Counted from the stretch's first letter, positions 1 through 7,754 are shown. The stretch: DNA of 25,526 nt from Thermoflexales bacterium (GCA_016931085.1 JAFGFO010000461.1:1-25526), one strand, 5' to 3'. Program-made: numbers and translations. The notes: a model not told the origin generated them from the letters alone.

Positions 1-96
1 GGGGAGGTTGATGCCCGCCTGATGGGGCAGTGCGCGTCTATGGAAAACGCCAAAAAAGTACCACCAACCAAATTTGGTCACACCCATATGATTTGA
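1..96 (+). CDS. possible 3' end of an upstream gene (partial)
   Basis: Frame 1 is open from the first base to a TGA at 94-96, while the other two plus frames close within about 20 bases. It would encode a tail of 31 residues ending KFGHTHMI. The stop lies 27 bp before the next plus-strand gene, which has its own Shine-Dalgarno, so the two could be co-transcribed. I do not recognise the family. The piece is too short to separate a real gene end from chance. Confidence 0.3.
   Translation, partial: GEVDARLMGQCASMENAKKVPPTKFGHTHMI
67..78. promoter_or_regulatory. 12-bp perfect palindrome upstream of the PLP enzyme gene
   Basis: ACCAAATTTGGT is a perfect dyad, 45 bp before the start codon at 124. 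A TATGAT hexamer follows at 87-92 but has no convincing -35. If the upstream reading frame is real, the palindrome lies inside its last codons. It could be a small operator or simply chance. Confidence 0.25.
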
Positions 97-123
97 ACCG
101 CTACCATTTGAAAGGATAAGCCC

Positions 124-1575
124 ATGATTGACTTGACTGTCAACAAGACCCAACTCGAACGCACTGTACAAAGAGCCAAAGAACGCGATATCATTGTTCC
201 CACCTTTGCCCAGATGAAGGATCCAACGCTGGTCCCGCCCGCCATCAAGGAGCGCCTGGCCAAGACCGGCCTGTGGGACGTGGACTCTGCCAATCTCTTT
301 CGCATCACCTGGAAGAACGAACCCAAGGCGCACGGTGGAGGGTTCGGCGGTGTCAATGCCATGGAACTCCCCCCGTCGCTGACGGGGGTGCCGGCGCGCA
401 TCATCTGCCTGGTTGGCAAATGGTTCCCCACCGGCGCGCACAAGGTCGGCGCCACCTTCGGCTGCCTGGCGCCGCGCCTGGTCACCGGCCAATTTGACCC
501 GACCTGGCAAAAAGCCGTCTGGCCTTCCACCGGCAATTATTGCCGCGGCGGCGCCTATAACGCGGTCCTGCTGGCCTGCGAGTCCATCGCCATCCTGCCC
601 GAGGGGATGAGCCGCGAGCGCTTCGAATGGCTGTCTCGCCTGGCCGGCGAGGTCATCGCTACCCCAGGCTGCGAAAGCAACGTCAAGGAGATTTTCGACA
701 AGTGCTGGGAACTGCGCCGGACGCGCGGCGAGGAGGTGTTCGTCTTTAACCAGTTCGATGAGTTCGGCAACCACCTGTGGCACTATGAGGTCACCGGGCA
801 CGCTATGGAAGAATTGCTAGGGCGGATGATGCGCCCGGGCGACACCTACCGGGGAGTGGCCTTGACGACCGGCTCGGCCGGCACCATCGGCTGCGGCGAT
901 TACTTGAAAAATGTCTTCCCCGCCAGCAAGGTCGCTGCCAGCGAGGCGCTCCAATGCCCGACTTTGCTCCTCAATGGCTTTGGCGGCCACCGCATCGAGG
1001 GCATTGGCGACAAGCACGTCCCCTGGATTCACAATCTCAGGAACACCGACCTGGTGATGGCGATCGACGACGAGGCCTGCCTGAACCTGGTGCGCTTGTT
1101 CAACGAGCCGGCCGGCCGCGCTTACCTGGTCAAGCAGGGCGTGCCAGAGGCGCTTGTGGAGCAGTTGGACATGCTGGGTATCTCGAGCATCGCCAATGTG
1201 TTGTCGGCGATCAAGCTGGCCCGTTGGTACGAGCTGGGCGACCAGGATGTCGTCCTGACCGTCTTTACCGACTCGATGGAGCTTTACCAGAGCCGCCTAC
1301 AGGAGCTGCGCCAGGAGCACGGCGAATATACCCAGGTAGAGGCCTCTGCTGACTACCATCGCCATTTGTTGGGCTGTTCGTTGGATTACGTGCAAGAGCT
1401 GAGCTACTGGGAGCGCAAGCGTATTCATAATCTCAAGTACTTTACCTGGGTCGAGCAGCAGGGCAAGAGCTACGCCGAGATCCAGGCTCAGTGGTATGAT
1501 CCGGCGTATTGGAGCAGCACTCATCAGCAGGTGGGCGAGATCGACGCGCTGATCGAAGAGTTTAATAATTATTAA
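124..1575 (+). CDS. PLP-dependent fold-type II enzyme (tryptophan synthase beta/cysteine synthase superfamily), substrate unknown
   Basis: The 483-residue protein carries the marks of a fold-type II PLP enzyme. The likely Schiff-base lysine is K107 in FPTGAHKVGATFG; the STGNYCRGGAYNA stretch (about 135-147) matches the loop that binds the substrate carboxylate, and TTGSAGTIGCGDYL (about 248-261) is the glycine-rich phosphate loop. Family members are lyases or synthases acting at the beta or gamma carbon of amino acids, in the cytoplasm. This protein is longer than cysteine synthases (about 310 residues) and has a charged, aromatic C-terminal extension (about 380-483), so I do not assign a substrate. 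The start is fixed by AAAGGA 7 nt before ATG. The last residues (EFNNY) come from an AT-rich simple repeat running over the stop codon. It converges with the pstS-like gene on the other strand. Confidence 0.8.
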   Translation: MIDLTVNKTQLERTVQRAKERDIIVPTFAQMKDPTLVPPAIKERLAKTGLWDVDSANLFRITWKNEPKAHGGGFGGVNAMELPPSLTGVPARIICLVGKWFPTGAHKVGATFGCLAPRLVTGQFDPTWQKAVWPSTGNYCRGGAYNAVLLACESIAILPEGMSRERFEWLSRLAGEVIATPGCESNVKEIFDKCWELRRTRGEEVFVFNQFDEFGNHLWHYEVTGHAMEELLGRMMRPGDTYRGVALTTGSAGTIGCGDYLKNVFPASKVAASEALQCPTLLLNGFGGHRIEGIGDKHVPWIHNLRNTDLVMAIDDEACLNLVRLFNEPAGRAYLVKQGVPEALVEQLDMLGISSIANVLSAIKLARWYELGDQDVVLTVFTDSMELYQSRLQELRQEHGEYTQVEASADYHRHLLGCSLDYVQELSYWERKRIHNLKYFTWVEQQGKSYAEIQAQWYDPAYWSSTHQQVGEIDALIEEFNNY

Positions 1576-1641
1576 TTATTAATTGTTAAAGGCTAACTCT
1601 TCTCTGTGAAACTCTATGTTTGCTCCGTGTATCTCTGTGAC
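1563..1641. repeat. simple-sequence repeats at a convergent gene junction
   Basis: Two repeat types lie side by side between the convergent stops at 1575 and 1668. From 1563 to 1585 the sequence is a tandem TAATTAT-type AT repeat that includes the stop of the PLP gene. From about 1598 to 1641 there are degenerate TCTCTGTGA / CTCTATG / TCCGTGTAT units. The second type recurs near 3406-3449 in better form. No clear hairpin terminator is seen here. Confidence 0.6.
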
Positions 1642-1667
1642 CTGAGTAGTTACCCAAAATCTAAAAT

Positions 1668-2555
1668 TTACTTGACCCTGCCGTAGCGCCGGCTGGCTGC
1701 TCGCTGGCCGTCGGAGCTGAGCGCCCAGGCGACGAACTCGCGCAGCTCGGCTTCCGTCTCCGGGTCAGGCTCTTGCCAGGCCACCAGGTACACGGGGCGA
1801 TGCAGCGGGTAACTGCGGTCGGCCGCCGTGAAGGGCGTCGGCAGGACACCTTCAACCGCGATCATCTTGACGCCCGGCGGTCGATAGCTCATCGAGACAT
1901 ACCCCAACGCGCTGGTGATGGTGCTCACCATGTTGATCACGGCTTCGTCCGACGGCGCCACCAGGGCATTGGGCGTGACGTGGCGTCCTTCCAATACGTA
2001 GCGGCTGATTTCAGTGCGCAGCTCCGAGTCACGCTCGCGTGTGATCACGGCGATGTCAGTGGCACCATTAAGAAATGCCGCGCCGTTGACTTCGCTCCAG
2101 GCCGAGTTGCGTCCCTGGAAAATAGCCCGCAGTTGCAAGACGGTCAGGTCGGTGATGGGGTTGGTGGGGTGGACGACGATGGCGATGTTGTCGAACGCAA
2201 CGGGTGTGAGCCAGATGCTTTCGCTGGTGGAAATCTGGGTCACAGCCGCCAGCTCGGCCTCGCCGGCCAGCACTGCCTCTACCGCGGCATGAGAGTCAGC
2301 CTGGGTCACCTGGAATGACACGTAGGGGTGCTCGGCGCGGTAGGCTTCTGTCAAATCGGCCACGAGCGGCGCAGTGGCAGCGGTAGCGGCTAGGCTGATC
2401 GTGACCGGCTCGCGCGTGATGGTCGGCGTGGGGCCGCAGGCGGCGCACAGCGCGAGGCAGGAGGCAAGCAAGATGTGACGCGTAACGCTTCGCGGCAATA
2501 CGCGATACGCGATACGCGATACGGAATACGGAATACGTGACACTCGGAACTTCAT
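1668..2555 (-). CDS. PstS-like periplasmic substrate-binding protein (orphan)
   Basis: This 295-residue protein resembles the phosphate-binding PstS / PBP-like family. It has an early TISLAATAATAPLVADLTEAYRA segment, an AVTQIS...VAFDNIAIVVHPTNPI block and the typical LTVLQLRAIFQG. It probably binds an oxyanion outside the membrane, but no pstC, pstA or pstB is nearby, so it may serve as an orphan receptor or sensor. I chose the ATG at 2555 because it overlaps the uppP stop in an ATGA and has GAAGG 7 nt upstream; an ATG 21 nt earlier is possible. A hydrophobic stretch (HILLASCLALCAAC, about 27-40) suggests a signal peptide; Cys40 or Cys33 could be lipidated. The 20 residues before it are encoded by a tandem 7-bp repeat, so the n-region is abnormally long, and a TTG start at residue 20 cannot be excluded. 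Confidence 0.78.
   Translation of the reverse strand: MKFRVSRIPYSVSRIAYRVLPRSVTRHILLASCLALCAACGPTPTITREPVTISLAATAATAPLVADLTEAYRAEHPYVSFQVTQADSHAAVEAVLAGEAELAAVTQISTSESIWLTPVAFDNIAIVVHPTNPITDLTVLQLRAIFQGRNSAWSEVNGAAFLNGATDIAVITRERDSELRTEISRYVLEGRHVTPNALVAPSDEAVINMVSTITSALGYVSMSYRPPGVKMIAVEGVLPTPFTAADRSYPLHRPVYLVAWQEPDPETEAELREFVAWALSSDGQRAASRRYGRVK
2498..2539. repeat. six tandem 7-bp units (ATACGCG type) inside the pstS-like gene
   Basis: Six consecutive 7-bp units can be read on the plus strand: ATACGCG three times, ATACGGA twice and ATACGTG once. They sit in the signal-peptide coding part of the minus-strand pstS-like gene. Because 21 bp equals seven codons, they encode a heptapeptide-like pattern (SRIPYSV, SRIAYRV). 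Confidence 0.85.
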
Positions 2556-3361
2556 AGCATTGCCTTCGCCAAGCATCCAACCCCCACGACCGCGCAGTAG
2601 ATCGCAAAGCCGTACAGCCGCCCCCGCTGCAGGTAGCCCATCAGCCAGCGAATGCAGGCGTAGCCAGAGATGGCGGCGGCTACAAAGCCGACCGTGATCG
2701 CCGGCATCTGCGCGCCCACCTGGCCGGCCTCCAACAAGTCCTTGATTGCCAGCACCCCGGCACCTAGCATGGGGGGTATTGACATCAAGAAGCTGAAACG
2801 CGCCGCCGAGGGGCGGTCAAGGCCGCGCAGTATCCCGCCGCTGATCGTCGCCCCCGAGCGGCTAACGCCGGGCAGCAGGGCGGCTACCTGCCAAAACCCG
2901 ATGACCAGCGCATCGAGCCAGGTGATATTGGCCAGCTCTCTCGCGCGCTGGCCGAAATATTCAGCCACCGTCAGTATGGCGGCCGTTCCCAGCAGCAGCG
3001 CCGCCACGGCCACGGGCGAGGAATACGCCGTCTCGAAAGACTCCTTGAGAGCCAAACCGAAGACGACCGCCGGCAGGGTGGCCAGCACGATGTACCAGCC
3101 CAGGCGCGCTTCGAACGTTGCCAGGGGCTTGCGTCGCCATAGCCCAAGCAGCACCTCGCGCACGATGTCCCACAAATCGCGCCAGAAATAGATGATCACC
3201 CCGACCAGCGTGCCCCACTGCACCAGCACCTCGAACTCGAACGAGGCGTCTTGCCAGCCCAACAGCCACGGCACCAGGACCAGGTGGGCCGAGCTGGAGA
3301 CCGGTATGTATTCCGTCACGCCCTGGACGAGGCCAAGGATTATGGCTTGGATCAGGTTCAT
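2552..3361 (-). CDS. uppP: undecaprenyl-diphosphatase UppP (BacA family)
   Basis: This integral membrane phosphatase removes a phosphate from undecaprenyl diphosphate to recycle the lipid carrier of peptidoglycan synthesis; loss or low activity is associated with bacitracin sensitivity. Both family signatures are present: QGVTEYIPVSSSAHL (residues 13-27), with the catalytic glutamate region and PVSSSAH, and PGVSRSG (164-170) with its arginine. The rest is a set of hydrophobic helices, as in the family. The open frame extends 87 codons further upstream, but the start at 3361 gives 269 residues, the normal length, begins with the family N-terminus MNLIQAI, and has GGGAG 8 nt upstream. It lies 41 bp after tgt, and its last bases overlap the start of the pstS-like gene (ATGA), so all three are probably one transcript. 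Confidence 0.96.
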   Translation of the reverse strand: MNLIQAIILGLVQGVTEYIPVSSSAHLVLVPWLLGWQDASFEFEVLVQWGTLVGVIIYFWRDLWDIVREVLLGLWRRKPLATFEARLGWYIVLATLPAVVFGLALKESFETAYSSPVAVAALLLGTAAILTVAEYFGQRARELANITWLDALVIGFWQVAALLPGVSRSGATISGGILRGLDRPSAARFSFLMSIPPMLGAGVLAIKDLLEAGQVGAQMPAITVGFVAAAISGYACIRWLMGYLQRGRLYGFAIYCAVVGVGCLAKAML

Positions 3362-3402
3362 CGTTGTTGCTCCCAGGTATCTTGGAAAAGAAAGCTTGCC
3401 AC

Positions 3403-4569
3403 CTAAGACTCTCTGTGTGCCTCTGTGTGTCCTCTGTGAGACTCTGTGTAACGAGCTCGCAACTGCTCGAAGCTGCCGTCGAGGATGCTGTGGCGGATGC
3501 GTCGCATCAACTCGAGCAGGACGTGCAGGTTGTGCACCGAGAGCAAGTACAAGCCCAGGATTTCTTCCGCGTGCAGCAAGTGGCGGATGTAGGCACGGGA
3601 AAAGTGCGCACAAGCATAACACGTGCAGCCTGGCTCGACGGGGCGGCCGTCCTCGGCATACTGCGCGTTGCGCATGTTCAGCCGGTCCGCCCGCTCCCCT
3701 TGGTCCGAATCTGAAATTTGGAATTTGCTAGTTGCTATTTTTAACGCCGCGCCGTGCCGGGCCAGGCGGGTGGGCAGCACGCAGTCGAAAATATCTATTC
3801 CGCGTGCCACCGCTTCGAAGAAATCCGCCACCGTGCCCACACCCATCAAGTAGCGCGGCTTGTGCTGCGGCAGCAGCTCGTCCAGCAGGTCCAGCACGGC
3901 GTGCATCTGCGGCTTGGTCTCGCCCACTGACAGCCCGCCGATGGCGTAGCCGGGGAGATCGAGGCCGGTCAGGAAACGAGCCGACTGCCCGCGCAAGTCA
4001 GGAAAAACGCCTCCCTGGACGATGCCAAAAAGCGCCTGGTCGGCCCGCGTTTGGGCCTGCTTGCAGCGCTCGGCCCAGGCGTGCGTGCGAGCCAGCGCCT
4101 TGACGGCATAGTCCCGGTCCAGTGGCGGCGCACACTCGTCGAAAGCCATGATGATGTCGGCCCCCAGCTTTTCCTGGATGTGGACCGTCTTTTCCGGTGT
4201 AAAGCGGTGCAGGCTGCCGTCGAGGTGTGATTTGAAGGTCACCCCCTCGTCGTCGATCTGGCGCAGCTCTTGCAGGCTAAAAACCTGGTAACCGCCCGAG
4301 TCGGTCAGCAGGGGGCCATCCCAGCCCATAAAGCTGTGCAGGCCGCCCAGGCGGGCGATGCGCTCGTCGCCGGGGCGCAGGTACAGGTGATAGGTATTGG
4401 CCAGCACCAGCGTCGCGCCCAGCTCGTGCAGGTCGCGCGGCGGCACGGCCTTGACGCTGGCTTGGGTGCCGACCGGCGCATAGACCGGCGTAAGCAACTC
4501 GCCGTGCGGCGTGTGCAAGACCCCGGCCCGAGCCCGGCCGGCAGTGGCGATCAAGTTGAATTCAAACAC
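3403..4569 (-). CDS. tgt: queuine/preQ1 tRNA-ribosyltransferase (TGT)
   Basis: TGT exchanges guanine 34 of tRNAs with GUN anticodons for preQ1, a step of queuosine synthesis in the cytoplasm. Key residues are visible, numbered from the GTG start: D90 in TDSGGYQVFSL, GIVQGGVFPDLR, the GGLSVGE loop, the nucleophile D262 in IFDCVLPTR, and the zinc ligands C315, C317, C320 and H346. The frame runs 22 codons further upstream, but I choose GTG 4569: family homology starts there (FEFNLIATAGRARAGVLHTPHGE), and a perfect promoter lies immediately upstream with its predicted transcription start at this codon. Two oddities: an extra stretch of about 15 residues at about 277-295, with KFQISDSDQG from a simple repeat, between the nucleophile and RLNMRNAQYAED; and a TESHRGHTEAHRES tail from another repeat. 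Both look tolerable for folding, since they precede or follow conserved blocks that stay in frame. Confidence 0.95.
   Translation of the reverse strand: MFEFNLIATAGRARAGVLHTPHGELLTPVYAPVGTQASVKAVPPRDLHELGATLVLANTYHLYLRPGDERIARLGGLHSFMGWDGPLLTDSGGYQVFSLQELRQIDDEGVTFKSHLDGSLHRFTPEKTVHIQEKLGADIIMAFDECAPPLDRDYAVKALARTHAWAERCKQAQTRADQALFGIVQGGVFPDLRGQSARFLTGLDLPGYAIGGLSVGETKPQMHAVLDLLDELLPQHKPRYLMGVGTVADFFEAVARGIDIFDCVLPTRLARHGAALKIATSKFQISDSDQGERADRLNMRNAQYAEDGRPVEPGCTCYACAHFSRAYIRHLLHAEEILGLYLLSVHNLHVLLELMRRIRHSILDGSFEQLRARYTESHRGHTEAHRES
3406..3449. repeat. CTCTGTGTG-type simple repeat encoding the tgt C-terminus
   Basis: The plus strand reads CTCTGTGTGCCTCTGTGTG followed by CCTCTGTGAGACTCTGTG, four to five degenerate copies of a 9-10 bp unit. 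It is translated on the minus strand as the last 14 residues of Tgt. A poorer copy of the same type lies at 1598-1641. Confidence 0.75.
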
Positions 4570-4575
4570 GGGCCG

Positions 4576-4604
4576 ATTATACTGGCAGGGGCCAGGCTTG
4601 TCAA
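4576..4604 (-). promoter_or_regulatory. perfect sigma-70-type promoter of the tgt-uppP-pstS-like operon
   Basis: On the minus strand TTGACA (4604-4599) and TATAAT (4581-4576) are separated by exactly 17 bp, a full match to the housekeeping consensus. The expected transcription start, six or seven bases downstream, falls on about 4569, the first base of the tgt GTG codon, which implies a leaderless mRNA. No Shine-Dalgarno precedes the GTG. Confidence 0.85.
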
Positions 4605-4674
4605 CCTCTGCAAAGATAGGTCGAGATGCAGGCACGCAGCCCCGATTTTGCCCGGCGAGGGGAGCGATGGATCG

Positions 4675-7638
4675 TCAGCGCTGCTTCAGCACCACCAGCG
4701 TCAGATCGTCGTAGACCTTCTGCGTGCCGATATGCGCCATCACATCGGCGACCACCGCCTGTTTGATCGCCTCCGCCGCTTCACTCCAGTGGGTGCTGAG
4801 CACAGCACACAGACGGTCAAGGCCATACAACTCGTCCAGCTCATTCGCGGCTTCGATGACCCCGTCGGTGTAGAGCACCAGGCTGTCGCCCGGATGTAGG
4901 TCAGTGGTGGCCGACTTGACCCACTGGTCGATCCTTGGCTCTAATCCGACCGGAAAGCCAAGCGCAAGCGTATCCATCCGTTCCACCTGGCCGCCCTGCC
5001 GGACGATCAACAGTTCCTCGTGTTGGCCGACGAGTTTGAAGTGACCGCCTTGATATTGCACCAGGGCGAAGGTCAAGTTTTTGTCCGTGCCCATGCGCTC
5101 GATATTTTTGTAGATCAGGCGATTGAGGGTGTTCACAAATTTGATCGGGTTGGTTTCCCCGTGTTCGATCAAGGCTCGGATGGCGGCTTGCGTCATCAGC
5201 ATCACGACTCCGCTTTCCAGGTCGTGGCCGGTCACATCGCCAATGCCGATATGCAGCACGCCATTGTGATGCAGCACGTCGTAGTAGTCGCCGCCCACTT
5301 CATCCGCCGGCCGCATGTAGCCAACGATCTCCAGGCCGGGAATGTTGGCCAATTCCTGTGGGCGAGGCAGGATCATCTGCTGCAAGCGTTTCACTACGTC
5401 CAGTTCCACCTTCATCCGCACATTCTCTTCCTGCAATTGCGCATTCAGCGTGCTGATGTTGGCATAAGCTTGTTCCAGGGCAAGCTGGGTGTGCTTCAAT
5501 TCAGTGATGTCTCGGGAGATGCCAAATGTGCCAATGATCACCCCATGCTCGTCGCGCAGCGGCATCTTGGTGGTCGACGCCCAACGCCCGCCAGCATCTG
5601 GTTCTTCTAGATTGAGTAAGGCCTGGCCGGTGCGCACAATGGCTTGCTCCTGATCATACTTGGGTTGGGCTTGGTCGGCGACGAAAAAATCGAAATCCGA
5701 TTTCCCGATGAGCTCGGCCGGATCGCCGACGCCAAAAAGTTGCGCCAGCGCCTGATTCGCCCGCGTAAAACAGCTCTCGCGATCCTTAAAGTAAATGCTG
5801 TCAGGAATGCTCTCCATAAAGGTGTCGAGAATATAGTTTTTTCGGGCGATTTCGGCCGTATGAGCCTGGATGCGTTCCACCAACAAAGCGCCTTGCAGCG
5901 CACTGCTGATTTCTCCGCGCAGGACAGCATACAGCTTGCCATCCCGCGGCCCCATTTCAAAAAGGATAAAGCCAAGCTGTTCGTGTCCAAAGTACAACGG
6001 TTCGATGACTATGCTGGCGGGATGCTCGTGGAGCAGCAGATCCTCAGGCAGCAGGTCAGCCGAGGGAAAACGCTGGCCCTCACGTTCGAGCGTGATCCGC
6101 CCCTGCTGGTTGTAGGCCAGAATCAATCGCGCCCATTCCATTGACGTGTGCGGATCTTCATAGGTGGCCAGGTAGGCGCCTGGAAATCCCAGGCGCGACA
6201 GCCCTGTCACCAGGGTATCCATCAAGGCCATCACGTCAAAGGTGCTGATCAAGCGCTGTCCTAATTCACGAACCAGCTCGGCTTGCACGTCAAGGGCGGC
6301 CTGTTTTCGCATCTGTGCTTCATAGGCCAGGTTGTTGATGACGACCCGGCTTTGCTGCCACATGTCTTCAACGTAGGCCTGTAAGCGGGGATGCGAAGCG
6401 AGCACGGGCAACAGTTGCCGCCTGAGTTCCGAGAGGATGTTGTGCCCAATCTCGACATAGCGCTCGTGAGATTTGAGTTGGGACAGCATCGTCTCGAGCG
6501 TGGGCAGGAATACGCCTGAGGTCGGCAGATTGAGAATATCCCACTTGACATTTCTTAATGGCGCTACATCGGTGACAAAGGCATCGAGCAGACGTTCCGC
6601 CCAATCAGGAGACGGCAGACATGAGCCGCCCGCCCGCTGGAGCGCCGCCAGGATCGCTTCATGGCGCTCGGCCATCGCTGCGTCAAATGGAGCAGAGATG
6701 GGGACCGCTGGCCCGGCCGCGGCCCGGCGGACATTCTGAGGAACGCAGCCGCACGACCGGCGGATCACAAGGTGCGTTGGGGTCAAGATGGATTCGGGCA
6801 CCTCCTTGCCTTCTAACAGGTCGAGCAGCGCCTCGGCGGCTTTCCGTCCCAATTCATACCAGGACACCGCTGTGGTCGTCAACGGTGGCGTGGTAAACGA
6901 TGCCCATCTTTCGTCGTCAAATCCAACTACCCCCATGCCATTTCTTAACGGCATATCCTGGCCCCCCCCGCTCTCCTTCTGGAGCTGCAATTGCTCCAAC
7001 ACACCTTGTGCCATGCTATCGTTCGACGACACAATCGCCTCGACGTCAAGGCCCGGGCGTAATTTCCGATCCTCGAACAACAGGCGGAGGGCTGTTGGAG
7101 CAAAGGTCACCGTGTGATCTCCAGAAACGACCAGTTTCGCGTCAAAAGGGATGTGATAGTGTTGCAGAGCATCGGTATAGGCGCGGTAACGCTCATCCGC
7201 GCTCGTCCCTTCCGGACCGCGAATATAGGCAATCCGGCGATAGCCATGATCTTTTATCAAGTGACTTAACATTGTCCGCATCCCTTGATAATTATCGGCC
7301 TGGACTCCCAGGTAGCCTGGATATTGGCGAAAGATCGTGGCAATCGGCAGCGGACGATACCGATTGCAGATCCGCTCAAACCAGGCCTGGTCGCTCCACC
7401 ATTGATGGGTAATTAATCCATCTATCCGCGCCGGGGTGATCAAGTCGCCCAACACCGCCGCCATATTGCCGTTCAGGCCTGATTCGGAGGCAATATCCTG
7501 AACTGGAAAACAAATCAGATTCGCCCCGCGCTCGCGCACCACCTCGGCAATGCCGGTCCAGGTACCATAAAATCTGAAATCTTCAAAATGGGCCGTCAAA
7601 AAGCCAATCGTCCAGCGTGCTGGTTGTGCACCGTTCAT
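4675..7638 (-). CDS. LacI-type sugar-binding domain / GAF-like / PAS / SpoIIE-type PP2C phosphatase
   Basis: This 987-residue protein has no signal peptide, no membrane helix and no HTH, so it is probably a cytoplasmic sensor. Residues 8-298 form a LacI/GalR-type periplasmic-binding-like fold (IGFLTAHFED..., VVGFDDERWASFTTPPLTTTAVSWYELGRKAAE, HLVIRRSCGC). A helical linker (about 310-450), a GAF-like region (about 455-595), a PAS domain (about 600-712, MESIPDSIYFKDRESCFTRANQA, ending FGISRDITELK) and a coiled coil (about 715-757) lead to an RsbU/SpoIIE PP2C domain (about 765-985). Its metal aspartates are present: D784 in GGDYYD, D801 in DVTGHD, D925 in YTDG and D977/D978 in YDDLT. Such phosphatases usually dephosphorylate STAS anti-anti-sigma proteins; no partner is in the window. 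The start is set by AAGGAG 8 nt before ATG. Its position beside a uronide operon suggests a related sugar ligand, which is inference. Confidence 0.9.
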   Translation of the reverse strand: MNGAQPARWTIGFLTAHFEDFRFYGTWTGIAEVVRERGANLICFPVQDIASESGLNGNMAAVLGDLITPARIDGLITHQWWSDQAWFERICNRYRPLPIATIFRQYPGYLGVQADNYQGMRTMLSHLIKDHGYRRIAYIRGPEGTSADERYRAYTDALQHYHIPFDAKLVVSGDHTVTFAPTALRLLFEDRKLRPGLDVEAIVSSNDSMAQGVLEQLQLQKESGGGQDMPLRNGMGVVGFDDERWASFTTPPLTTTAVSWYELGRKAAEALLDLLEGKEVPESILTPTHLVIRRSCGCVPQNVRRAAAGPAVPISAPFDAAMAERHEAILAALQRAGGSCLPSPDWAERLLDAFVTDVAPLRNVKWDILNLPTSGVFLPTLETMLSQLKSHERYVEIGHNILSELRRQLLPVLASHPRLQAYVEDMWQQSRVVINNLAYEAQMRKQAALDVQAELVRELGQRLISTFDVMALMDTLVTGLSRLGFPGAYLATYEDPHTSMEWARLILAYNQQGRITLEREGQRFPSADLLPEDLLLHEHPASIVIEPLYFGHEQLGFILFEMGPRDGKLYAVLRGEISSALQGALLVERIQAHTAEIARKNYILDTFMESIPDSIYFKDRESCFTRANQALAQLFGVGDPAELIGKSDFDFFVADQAQPKYDQEQAIVRTGQALLNLEEPDAGGRWASTTKMPLRDEHGVIIGTFGISRDITELKHTQLALEQAYANISTLNAQLQEENVRMKVELDVVKRLQQMILPRPQELANIPGLEIVGYMRPADEVGGDYYDVLHHNGVLHIGIGDVTGHDLESGVVMLMTQAAIRALIEHGETNPIKFVNTLNRLIYKNIERMGTDKNLTFALVQYQGGHFKLVGQHEELLIVRQGGQVERMDTLALGFPVGLEPRIDQWVKSATTDLHPGDSLVLYTDGVIEAANELDELYGLDRLCAVLSTHWSEAAEAIKQAVVADVMAHIGTQKVYDDLTLVVLKQR

Positions 7639-7717
7639 AGTATTTCTCCTTCAGGACCTGGTTGTTTCCCGTCATTCGAATGCTCCCAACCTGTCCGTTT
7701 TTCGGATTCAAACATTG

Positions 7718-7750
7718 CTGGAGTTTGGCAACTTGTCTGCCAGACTCCAG
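7718..7750 (-). promoter_or_regulatory. 13-bp inverted repeat at the start of the LacI-PP2C transcript
   Basis: Arms CTGGAGTTTGGCA (7718-7730) and TGCCAGACTCCAG (7738-7750) pair with one mismatch around a 7-nt centre. It begins five bases downstream of the -10 box, so it covers the expected transcription start. It could be an operator for a dimeric repressor or a hairpin at the 5' end of the mRNA. Confidence 0.6.
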
Positions 7751-7754
7751 TAAT

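Noticed and set aside
2555..2576. Upstream ATG at 2576 as the start of the pstS-like gene
   Set aside because: It would overlap uppP by 25 bases, whereas the ATG at 2555 gives the usual four-base ATGA overlap with a GAAGG before it.
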